The notes under the pieces: model-generated | Seen by the model: the letters and a program-made list of their open reading frames with translations, nothing else | Databases searched by the model: none | What the model was told of the DNA's origin: nothing | Assembly: GCA_963549415.1 (NCBI GenBank) | Contig: CAUUYC010000003.1 | Span: 1-64,000, forward strand | Direction of reading: 5' to 3' | DNA: 64,000 nt | DNA from: Nanogingivalis sp963549415 | GTDB taxonomy: Bacteria > Patescibacteriota > Saccharimonadia > Saccharimonadales > Saccharimonadaceae | Part shown: piece after piece, positions 57,366-64,000 of the stretch | Numbering within the stretch: position 1 is the first letter of the stretch | Layout: each line of letters starts with the position of its first letter | Position numbers and translations under genes: made by a program

Positions 57366-57599
57366 ATGCAAGAAAAAATTTTAAATCAAGACAATATCAT
57401 TTCAGCAGTTTCCCGTGTAGCACTTCGAACTCAAAAATCTGAAAAATCTGGAAATTATTTTACTATTCTAACTCTTCGATTCAAAAATGGTTTAGAAATT
57501 GATTATTTTGTCGATAAAAAAGATAAATTTGGTCTTATGGACGCTATCAAATCAATTTCGCAATCAGATAAAATTGACAACTTTCTAAACGAGGACTAA
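57366..57599 (+). CDS. Hypothetical protein, 77 aa
   Basis: A small soluble protein of unknown family with an alternating helix-strand pattern (ISAVSRVALRT, YFTILTLRFKNGLEIDYFVD). AAGGAG lies 10 nt upstream. It is the last rightward gene before the direction of coding changes at about 57.6 kb. A 7-bp inverted repeat CTAACAG/CTGTTAG (57,596-57,626) follows over its stop codon. Confidence 0.68.
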   Translation: MQEKILNQDNIISAVSRVALRTQKSEKSGNYFTILTLRFKNGLEIDYFVDKKDKFGLMDAIKSISQSDKIDNFLNED

Positions 57600-57669
57600 C
57601 AGCCTATGTGAAACTTAAACTGTTAGCCCAAAATCGCAAACAAAAAGCGAACAAAAATAGAATACGTGT

Positions 57670-58848
57670 TTACTGCCAGCCTATTGAGCCCGTTGAATTT
57701 CCGACCGCAACAATCCAAGATTGACCTCGATTTATTTTAAAATTTGAACTATCATTATTTTGTAAAATCAACGGGGAGCTTTCACTTGATTTTACCCATT
57801 TCACCTCTTGAGCTACTCCATCTTGAAATACAATCGCTACTCCACTCCCAATATTTCCGTAGACATTATGATGTCTGTCTGCAGCTAACCCGTTTTCCAT
57901 TTTTAAAACAATTAGGGTTTTCGTTGAGATTTGAATTCCATTTGCATCTGTATGAGCGACTCCAGCTTGACTTCGCAAATAGCAATTACAATTTTCTCGG
58001 TAAACATAGGTTGAATTATAAGAAAAACCTGAAATATTAACCTGAATTTGGGTTGCATTCTTCTCTTTTGCTGGTGAGTCTTCTTTTCGACTAAAACCTT
58101 CAAAATTCGAAGAATTCCAACTCTTCGAAGAGCCTAATGCTGATAAATTTGTAAAATTTGTATAGACATTATGAGGTGCATAGCGATTTTTTGAACGCCA
58201 AAAGGTCTGTGTGTTTAAGAATTCATCCATATCCTTATGTTTGCCGTCTCGCATTCTTGCTAAAGCATCTCCTGGCCCACCAACATGAGCAACCGAGGCA
58301 TCAAATCCTGAAGCCCAATCAATATAATAACCGCGAACGCTTCTAACGGGCCCTAATAGCTCAGGCTTATTTTGCTGATATAGAGCCAAAAAACGTGTAA
58401 TTCCACCTTCAGCAATTGCTTCAAAAACAACCTCAGCTTGGCTTAATCCAGATTGTGGTCTTGCTGGAATCGAATTTTCGATCATAACACCAAAAACTGG
58501 TGCGTTTTCGAGCGATTTTTCAGAAACTTCAACTCCAGATAATTTTGAATAAAATTTTTCTGGTTTAGCTTTCTTTTTTGGTTCGGTTTTTTGGCTTTTT
58601 GGGGCTGGATTTTTCATGGGTATGCTTTCTGGTTTTCTAAAAAAGAACAAAAAACTAAAAACAATAACTAAAATTAGAAATATTATACCAATAATTAAAC
58701 TAATTTTTTGTTTTTTTGATAATTTCGAAAGTGAAAAACGTGATTTTTTAGGATTCTCTAATAAAGCTTTCTCTTTTTGAGTATTTTTCTTTATTCTTTC
58801 AATATTTTTCTCGGCTTTATCTTGGCGAGTTTTCTTCATTTCAATCAT
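57670..58848 (-). CDS. DUF3048 family membrane-anchored protein (YerB-like)
   Basis: A 392-residue protein with a Lys-rich cytoplasmic tail of about 45 residues, one membrane span (about 50-70), a Pro/Lys linker and the DUF3048 domain, marked by FGVMIENSIPARPQSGLSQA, FEAIAEGGITRFLALYQ, GPVRSVRGYY and a His in AVAHVGG-type sequence (here SVAHVGGPGDAL). Family function is unknown; the domain lies outside the membrane. A minus-strand TATAAT lies 11 nt before the first ATG. Confidence 0.88.
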   Translation of the reverse strand: MIEMKKTRQDKAEKNIERIKKNTQKEKALLENPKKSRFSLSKLSKKQKISLIIGIIFLILVIVFSFLFFFRKPESIPMKNPAPKSQKTEPKKKAKPEKFYSKLSGVEVSEKSLENAPVFGVMIENSIPARPQSGLSQAEVVFEAIAEGGITRFLALYQQNKPELLGPVRSVRGYYIDWASGFDASVAHVGGPGDALARMRDGKHKDMDEFLNTQTFWRSKNRYAPHNVYTNFTNLSALGSSKSWNSSNFEGFSRKEDSPAKEKNATQIQVNISGFSYNSTYVYRENCNCYLRSQAGVAHTDANGIQISTKTLIVLKMENGLAADRHHNVYGNIGSGVAIVFQDGVAQEVKWVKSSESSPLILQNNDSSNFKINRGQSWIVAVGNSTGSIGWQ

Positions 58849-58896
58849 AAAAATCTCGTATTATAAAATAAATTATAATACTTATGTTTTTAAAAA

Positions 58897-59703
58897 TCAA
58901 GATGAGATTGCTGTAATTGCGGCTTTTAACTTCTGGCTTTTATTCCAAATTTGCCAAACTGCAATTTTTGTTGGAATTTCACCCGACCAAATTTGGATAG
59001 GTGAAAGCTTGCCTAAGTTTAAAGTAGAATTTAGTGGAGATGAAAAAACTTCGCCATTTTCAGAAATAATAAAATTTTCGTTGTTTAAAGTTAAAATTTG
59101 TGCAGTATAAGAAAGTGTAAATTTATGTAGAACTTCAACAATATTCGAAAGATTCATCGAGAAAGTTAGAACTTTTGGGTAAAAAACTTTTGAAAAAATC
59201 TTTTGAAGTTGCGCAAAGCTTGCTAAGATACTTATATTTTCTTTTAACAAAATCTCACTAAAAGAATCAAGTAAAATGTCGACCGCATCGCGAGTGATAA
59301 GAACAGGCTTCTCGCTTTCAAGAATAAATTTTTCGAAAAGAATTGCCGTTTCGGAATTTTTGTTCGTGTCGCCAATAAATAAAATAGAATCCGCCCACTC
59401 TTCTCCAGCTTTAAAATCCGCCCAAGCTTCATTCGAAAATCCACCAGAAAGATTACTTTTTGCAAAGATTAGCTCGCTTGAATCAATTTTAATATCTTTT
59501 TTCAAACTGTCTGGTAATAAAATTCGAACCTCCCCAACGCCAGTCTTTAAAGCGGTTTGGTGGGAAGTTGCGAGTCCGCGAAAAGCCCCTGCCCCGCCAC
59601 CAATAATCAAAAGCTTGCCTGCATGTATTTTTTGCTCGGGCTTATTCCAAGCGATTTCAGGAAAAAGTAATTTCGAAGATTGAACTTGCCAAAAATCAAA
59701 CAT
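58897..59703 (-). CDS. Divergent NnrD-like (ribokinase-fold) protein, catalytic motif absent
   Basis: A 268-residue protein with the N-terminal pattern of ADP-dependent NAD(P)H-hydrate dehydratase: HAGKLLIIGGGAGAFRGLATSHQTALKTGVGEVRILLP, as separate recognisable blocks, and ILFIGDTNKNSE. The expected GSGDxL catalytic motif near the C terminus is missing; the region reads STLNLGKLSPIQIW. I infer a relative that has lost or changed the activity. It overlaps the exonuclease III gene by 8 nt. Confidence 0.55.
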   Translation of the reverse strand: MFDFWQVQSSKLLFPEIAWNKPEQKIHAGKLLIIGGGAGAFRGLATSHQTALKTGVGEVRILLPDSLKKDIKIDSSELIFAKSNLSGGFSNEAWADFKAGEEWADSILFIGDTNKNSETAILFEKFILESEKPVLITRDAVDILLDSFSEILLKENISILASFAQLQKIFSKVFYPKVLTFSMNLSNIVEVLHKFTLSYTAQILTLNNENFIISENGEVFSSPLNSTLNLGKLSPIQIWSGEIPTKIAVWQIWNKSQKLKAAITAISS

Positions 59704-60580
59704 CTTTAAGCTCCAACGAAATTGGACAATGATCGCTCCCCATAATTTCGTTATGAATTTCGGCTTTATTTTTTTCTGAATTTAATGATTTTGAAACAAC
59801 AAAATAGTCAATCCGCCAACCAACGTTTCGTTCGCGGGATTTTGCAAAATGACTCCACCAAGTGTAAATTTCGGCCTTTTCTGGGTTTTGATTTCGAAAA
59901 ATATCAAATAAATCGGCTTTTAAGAAATTAGAAAATCCAAGCCGCTCTTCATCTGTAAAACCGTGTTTTCCTCGATTAGCTTTTGGGTTTGAAAGGTCAA
60001 TTTCCTCGTGGGCAACATTTAAGTCACCACAAAAGATAACCGAACTTGGTTTAAAAATATCTTGCGGATTTTCTTCAATAATTTCTAAATTTTCTGCAAA
60101 ATCTTCTTTTGAAAATTCGCCATTTTCTAGACCTTTCGAAAAAGCCAAAAAGGCTGCATCCCAATTTTCTCGCAATTTCAAGCGTCCCAAATCGTTTTTA
60201 GTATTTGGAGTATAAACTGTAATTAGCCAGAAATTATTAAATTTTGCAGCACAAATTCGCCCTTCAGTTGTGGCGTCGCCAAAATTATCACTAAGTTCAA
60301 AATTTTCTAAAATTTTTTTTGGAAAATTTCGCAAAATTGCTTGCGGTTTTTGCTTTGACCAGATTGACGTTCCCGCATAGCCTTTTCGTTCGGCGTGAGA
60401 ATAAAATTTAAAATATTCAGGATATTTTTCATCAAAGTTCTCTTTCGAAATTTGCGTTTCATCAATTTTTATCTCTTGAAAACATGCGATATAGGGATTT
60501 TTTAGGCTTAAAAATTCCGCTAGATTCCCCTTTTTTTCAACCGCACGAATTCCATTAATATTCCAAGAAAAAATTTTCAT
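59696..60580 (-). CDS. xthA: Exodeoxyribonuclease III / AP endonuclease
   Basis: A 294-residue metal-dependent enzyme of base excision repair that cuts at abasic sites. Motifs: FSWNINGIRA at the start, CFQEIKI with the metal Glu, VYTPN, CGDLNVAHEEIDL, TWWSHF, GWRIDYFVVS and the final GSDHCPI with the catalytic Asp-His. Slightly longer than usual because of a Glu-rich insertion around residue 150. smpB ends immediately before it, so the genes are in one unit. Confidence 0.95.
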   Translation of the reverse strand: MKIFSWNINGIRAVEKKGNLAEFLSLKNPYIACFQEIKIDETQISKENFDEKYPEYFKFYSHAERKGYAGTSIWSKQKPQAILRNFPKKILENFELSDNFGDATTEGRICAAKFNNFWLITVYTPNTKNDLGRLKLRENWDAAFLAFSKGLENGEFSKEDFAENLEIIEENPQDIFKPSSVIFCGDLNVAHEEIDLSNPKANRGKHGFTDEERLGFSNFLKADLFDIFRNQNPEKAEIYTWWSHFAKSRERNVGWRIDYFVVSKSLNSEKNKAEIHNEIMGSDHCPISLELKDV

Positions 60581-61060
60581 CTAATACCTCTTTAACATTC
60601 TCGCATTTTCGCGTTCAGATTGGCGACGTTTTAAAGTTTCACGCTTGTCGTATTGTTTTTTACCTTTTCCGAGCGCAATCACAATTTTAATAAAGCGACC
60701 TTCGGCTAAAATTTTAACTGGCACAATCGTGAAACCTGCCTTCTTTTGGCTCGAAAAATCCTCAATCTGTTTGCGAGTTGCGAGTAGCTTTTTTGGCGAA
60801 GTATCAATAGTGTCGGCTTTCGAAATTCCCTCACCCTGATTTTTGAGCGAAAAACTTGCATTATTGAGCCAAAGTTCTTCACCTTTTCGTCCGTTTCGAA
60901 GAGTTACGAAAGCACCCTTTAAACTAACGCGGCCATCACGCACCGCACGAACTTCAACTCCACGCAAGCTCATTCCAGCAACAAGCTCGTCGCCGAGTTT
61001 ATAATCGAATCGCGCTCGACGATTAATAATATTTTTAGCAGAAGTTTTTGGCTTTTTCAT
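60581..61060 (-). CDS. smpB: SsrA-binding protein SmpB
   Basis: SmpB carries tmRNA to stalled ribosomes. The 159-residue protein has NIINRRARFDYKLGDELVAGMSLRGVEVRAVR (as adjoining blocks), the LLATRKQIEDF segment and the basic C-terminal tail KRETLKRRQSERENARMLKRY, shown within the usual length. ATG 61,060 is chosen because a minus-strand TATAAT ends 7 nt upstream (leaderless), while the frame upstream to 61,096 overlaps the promoter. The tmRNA gene is not in the window. Confidence 0.96.
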   Translation of the reverse strand: MKKPKTSAKNIINRRARFDYKLGDELVAGMSLRGVEVRAVRDGRVSLKGAFVTLRNGRKGEELWLNNASFSLKNQGEGISKADTIDTSPKKLLATRKQIEDFSSQKKAGFTIVPVKILAEGRFIKIVIALGKGKKQYDKRETLKRRQSERENARMLKRY

Positions 61061-61067
61061 CTTAAGA

Positions 61068-61096
61068 ATTATAACATTTTCAGCTATTTTTTTCAA
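61068..61096 (-). promoter_or_regulatory. Leaderless-type promoter of smpB
   Basis: On the minus strand: TTGAAA, 17 nt, TATAAT, 7 nt before the ATG. Confidence 0.83.
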
Positions 61097-61149
61097 CCAA
61101 GCGTGTTAAAATAAGCTTAAGTATAAAATTTTAAGGAGAATAACGTAAG

Positions 61150-62460
61150 CTATTTTTTTGACAAATCAATTAAAAATTTTACACCAATCTTGCTCTTTTT
61201 TATCTTATATTTAATTTTGTAATTTGTCAAAATATTTTTAACGATATAAAGTCCAAATCCGCTACCCTTTTCTTTATTTAGGTCAAAATTTGTTTCGAAA
61301 ATTTTAGTATTAATATTCTGATTTGAATTTTCAATATAAAACCAGTTATTCTTGACGCCAATATTTATTTGACCGTTTTGGTCGGAATGCTTTACGGCAT
61401 TGCTCACTAAATTTGAGAGAATAATTTCTAGCGCTGTTTCACCGATATAAATTTCTTCTTGGCTCAACTGGTTGTCTATTGAGATATTTTTTTGCTCGGC
61501 CAGTAATTTATAGTTATCTAGAACCTTTTGCAATATTTTATTGATATTTATAAACTTCTCGTCATTTTTTAGGTTTTCGAATGAAGAGGCTGATAATATT
61601 TGAGTAATATTTTGAGTTAGCTGATCAATAATATCAAGACAATCTTCAATAGATTTCTCTTTGTTTTTATATTTGCCAATGCCATATTTCATATTCTCGA
61701 GAATTATTTTAAGGCTTGCTAACGGGGTTTTTAGTTCATGGGAAGCACCTCTAAAAAACTCGCTTTTTAGTTTTTCGAGTTTAGTGATTTCTTGGTTTTT
61801 GATTTCTAGGCCATCAATTGATTTTATAAGTGTTGAATATAAATCATTTATTTGGCTTTTTAGAGTGCCAACTTCATTTGTGGAATTAACTTTTAATTTG
61901 GCATTTCGGTTGAGTTTCATCATTTGAGCGGTTGTAGTTTTGATTTCGTTGATATTCTTGGTAATGATTTTGGCATAAATTAATGAAACGATAATCGAAA
62001 AAATGAAAGAAAACAAAATTGAAATTGGTAAGAACTGAAAAGTTAGCTCTTTTGCGTCTTTGCTCATATCTGTTGTTGAGATAAATTTAACCAGTATTTT
62101 TTCGTTAGAAGCGGTCTGCACTTCTCTATCTTCAATAACTAACGAGTTATTATTGCTGGTCAGATCCGCCTCAATCTGATTATCGATTTTAATCTCATTT
62201 AAATGGTCGTTATCTTTCACGAAAGCTTTAACTTTGCTACTTTTAGAATATAGCTCAAGTATTTGCTTGATATTTTCGATATTTTTTCCTTGGATATTCT
62301 TGGTGATTTGGTCTGCTTTTTGGGTGATTTCTTGTTTGCGAGTTTCAAGATAGACTTTTGGGAAAATAAAGTAAATTAATGCATGAATTAAAATTGCTAA
62401 AATACTCAACGTAGAAAACGTATACAGAAACATTTTTGGAAAAATTTTCAAATTTCTCAT
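61150..62460 (-). CDS. Membrane sensor histidine kinase
   Basis: A 436-residue kinase with TM1 at about 12-35, an extracytoplasmic sensor region of about 100 residues, TM2 near 140-165, a HAMP-like linker, the H-box FRGASHELKTPLASLKIIL (His near 247), the N-box IILSNLVSNAVKHS and a G-box GSGFGLYIVKNIL. It overlaps the response regulator gene by 4 nt and is translated with it. The sensor region has no recognised ligand motif. Confidence 0.93.
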   Translation of the reverse strand: MRNLKIFPKMFLYTFSTLSILAILIHALIYFIFPKVYLETRKQEITQKADQITKNIQGKNIENIKQILELYSKSSKVKAFVKDNDHLNEIKIDNQIEADLTSNNNSLVIEDREVQTASNEKILVKFISTTDMSKDAKELTFQFLPISILFSFIFSIIVSLIYAKIITKNINEIKTTTAQMMKLNRNAKLKVNSTNEVGTLKSQINDLYSTLIKSIDGLEIKNQEITKLEKLKSEFFRGASHELKTPLASLKIILENMKYGIGKYKNKEKSIEDCLDIIDQLTQNITQILSASSFENLKNDEKFININKILQKVLDNYKLLAEQKNISIDNQLSQEEIYIGETALEIILSNLVSNAVKHSDQNGQINIGVKNNWFYIENSNQNINTKIFETNFDLNKEKGSGFGLYIVKNILTNYKIKYKIKKSKIGVKFLIDLSKK

Positions 62461-63119
62461 TTTCTCTCCAGTTTGTAGCCAATGTTGCGGATAGTTTTAA
62501 TGCAATCAAGCCCGAATTTTTTGCGTAGATCTTTTATATAAACATCAATCACTCGGTCGAATGGTATATTCTCGCTCTCTTTCCAGACATTTTCTAAAAT
62601 CTGCTTTCTAGTTAAAGCTCTACCTTCGTTAAGCAACAAATATTTTAAAACCTCAATTTCTTTTGCGCTAATTTCTACTGCGGAATTATTTATTTTTGCA
62701 GAAAAATTACTAAAATTAATTTCTAGATCTTTATATCTGAAAACTTCAAATTTTTCATAATTTTTTGTAATTAGTGCGTCAATTCGAGCTTTTAAAACTG
62801 GGAGTGAAAATGGTTTTTCAATATAACCATCTGCTAGATTCGAAAAGGCGGTGATTTTGAATTCTTCATCACTAAAAGCGGTTAAAATGAGAACTGGCAG
62901 ATTGCTTTTCTCTCTAATTTTTCGAAGGACGTCTAGGCCGTTTATAAATGGAATTTGAACATCCAAAATCACCAGGTCGATTTTATTTGATTCGAATTTA
63001 GATAAAGCTTCTCGCCCGTCGCGCGCCTCGATTGTTTCATAGTTAAATTCAGATAAATATGCGCAGATCCCTTCTCGTATTGTTGCGTCATCCTCGGTAA
63101 TAAGTATTTTTGTTGTCAT
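62457..63119 (-). CDS. OmpR/PhoB-family response regulator
   Basis: A 220-residue regulator: a receiver with acidic residues in LITEDDATIREG, phosphorylated Asp in LVILDVQIPF, Thr in LILTAFS and Lys in GYIEKPF, and a winged-helix DNA-binding domain (LKYLLLNEGRALTRKQILENVW, VYIKDLRKKFG). On the minus strand TTGAGA-N17-TATAAT lies upstream with 9 nt to the ATG, so the pair may be leaderless. An ABC permease gene precedes it. Confidence 0.95.
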   Translation of the reverse strand: MTTKILITEDDATIREGICAYLSEFNYETIEARDGREALSKFESNKIDLVILDVQIPFINGLDVLRKIREKSNLPVLILTAFSDEEFKITAFSNLADGYIEKPFSLPVLKARIDALITKNYEKFEVFRYKDLEINFSNFSAKINNSAVEISAKEIEVLKYLLLNEGRALTRKQILENVWKESENIPFDRVIDVYIKDLRKKFGLDCIKTIRNIGYKLERK

Positions 63120-63165
63120 CTCTTGATTATTATATCATTTTTAGGGAATTGTCTCAAAAATGAAA

Positions 63166-63200
63166 ATATCAGTGCGATAACCGCACTGATATTGTTTTTT
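63166..63200. terminator. Terminator after the ABC permease
   Basis: ATATCAGTGCG pairs with CGCACTGATAT, an 11-bp perfect stem, with T-rich sequence on both sides. It lies between the permease gene and the regulator promoter. Confidence 0.88.
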
Positions 63201-64000
63201 ATTCTGTGTCTGACAGTAAGTCTTTAGGGTTTTTCTTTAGGATACCAGATGAAGCAATATATAGCGAAATTGCGAGCACGATAGTCATAAATATAACTAC
63301 CCAGACTAGCATATTTGGATTGATTGTCATATCGAGACTGCTGAGAGTTTTATTAAATCCATCCACCTCAGCACCACCGCCTAAGCCTGTTGAAGCTGAT
63401 TGCTTGGCAATTTGCTTAGCGATATTTCCAGTAACACTTTGTAAAATGTTGTTTCCAATGTGTTTTCCGGCGTAACTAGCTAAGAAATATGAACCAATGA
63501 AAGCTGGAATTGTTACGAAGGCTAGCTCTACCGCAAACTGAGCTAAAATTTGGCCTTTCGAAATTCCTAATGAAAGCAATACTGCGATTTCTCTTTTGCG
63601 AGCGTTAATCCATAAGAATAATAGCAGCGAAACTATAATTCCGGCGAATAGCAATGATCCGACAAATAGCTGGTTGGCTATAGAATAAACTCCTAAAATC
63701 GATTGTTGAAGCGCAGGATAGTTTGAAGAGCTTTTAATTAGACTGTATTCTTGCCAGTTTATATCTAGTTTTCCTAGATCTTTTATAACTTGGTCAAGGT
63801 TTTTATTTCCTTTAACGGAAAAAGTCGCATCTTGGTAGGTTGCTGTGTCTTCGGTGTTTCCGTAAACCTTTGCTGCAGTATGAATGTCTGTAACTAAAGT
63901 GTTTTCGTAAAGTTCCTGTGCAGCAGTGACACCACCTTTGTTGTGTCCATCAAAAAGGCCTTTTATTTCAACTTCTACCGTTTCGTTAGCACCTTTTTCG
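63199..64000 (-). CDS. MacB/FtsX-type ABC transporter permease (5' end outside window)
   Basis: The frame is open from the right edge to the stop at 63,199; about 266 residues are visible, so the TTG at 63,654 is not a start. The visible part has the end of an extracellular MacB-like domain (with VKGNKNLDQVIKDLGKL), then TM2 (FVGSLLFAGIIVSLLLFLW), the conserved NARKREIAVLLSLGISKGQI coupling segment, TM3 and TM4, and a Gly-rich extracellular loop. Such permeases work with an ATPase in lipoprotein export or antimicrobial peptide resistance. The two-component pair downstream suggests a linked sensing system. Confidence 0.85.
   Translation of the reverse strand, partial: EKGANETVEVEIKGLFDGHNKGGVTAAQELYENTLVTDIHTAAKVYGNTEDTATYQDATFSVKGNKNLDQVIKDLGKLDINWQEYSLIKSSSNYPALQQSILGVYSIANQLFVGSLLFAGIIVSLLLFLWINARKREIAVLLSLGISKGQILAQFAVELAFVTIPAFIGSYFLASYAGKHIGNNILQSVTGNIAKQIAKQSASTGLGGGAEVDGFNKTLSSLDMTINPNMLVWVVIFMTIVLAISLYIASSGILKKNPKDLLSDTE

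Noticed and set aside
1..64000. UGA recoded as glycine, as in some CPR groups
   Set aside because: TGA ends murD (27,732-27,734) and the kinase gene (30,959-30,961), and RF2 is encoded.
1..64000. CRISPR arrays, insertion sequences, prophage genes, rRNA genes
   Set aside because: No repeat-spacer pattern, transposase motif, phage structural gene or rRNA sequence was seen.

Overview
The window reads as part of a low-GC (roughly 35 % by eye), gene-dense chromosome of a Candidatus Saccharibacteria (TM7, Patescibacteria/CPR) bacterium, probably host-associated. Evidence: a streamlined core (rpsB-tsf, frr, prfB, smpB, secA, a dcw cluster), a CPR-type VirB6/TrbL-like membrane protein, a DUF2207 protein and several cell-surface proteins with an APxTG-like C-terminal anchor, one of them carrying a MucBP-like domain. 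UGA is a normal stop (murD and the 30,245 kinase end in TGA) and an RF2 is present, so the recoded-UGA CPR groups are unlikely.

Layout. 0-1.8 kb: two coiled-coil surface proteins, the first cut by the left edge and carrying 33-bp tandem repeats. 1.9-5 kb: rpsB-tsf, then a MucBP-type surface protein. 5-6.6 kb: three single-gene leftward units of unknown function. 6.7-15.2 kb: serS, a glutaredoxin-like protein, hpf, two unknown genes, secA, an M16 peptidase, xseA-xseB. 15.2-16.1 kb: two more leftward unknown genes. 16.2-23.5 kb: frr, an M50 protease, a CPBP protease, greA, an editing-domain-less proS, a D-lactate dehydrogenase-like gene and a DUF2207 protein. 23.6-32 kb: VirB6-like protein, murD, mscL, prfB, tRNA-Phe, a membrane protein, a sensorless kinase/receiver pair and recO. 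32-41.9 kb: surface protein, glyS, SpoU methyltransferase, CYTH protein, ftsE-ftsX with a CHAP peptidoglycan hydrolase, a COG3910-like ATPase, a C-terminal processing protease and a receiver protein. 42-47.9 kb: rpmA and a THUMP-type methyltransferase (leftward), a surface protein with a poly-G promoter, a possible DUF4868 protein and a Pif1-like helicase. 48-57.6 kb: a small membrane protein, then rsmH, a 21-codon ORF, ftsL, ftsI, mraY, ftsW, murG, ftsQ. 57.7-64 kb (leftward): DUF3048 protein, divergent NnrD-like protein, exonuclease III, smpB, histidine kinase, response regulator and an ABC permease cut by the right edge.

Expression signals are clear. Promoters are TTGACT/TTGACA-N17-TATAAT, often with an extended TATGC before the -10. 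Many operon-leading genes have the -10 only 6-9 nt before the start codon, which implies leaderless mRNAs; others use AGGAG-type ribosome binding sites. Intrinsic terminators close most units.

The most unusual signals are: (1) the palindrome TTTCGAAA, about 85 copies by hand count against 2-3 expected, in all reading frames and between genes, but nearly absent from surface and accessory genes; this looks like a genome-wide DNA-level signal, possibly for DNA uptake; (2) a G10 tract filling the -35/-10 spacer of a surface-protein promoter, a probable phase-variation switch; (3) a structured leader before rsmH with TTTTCCACA boxes and possible ribosome-site sequestration, followed by a 21-codon ORF plus terminator inside the cell-division operon; (4) widespread leaderless promoters; (5) a set of five surface proteins sharing a non-canonical sorting-like signal.
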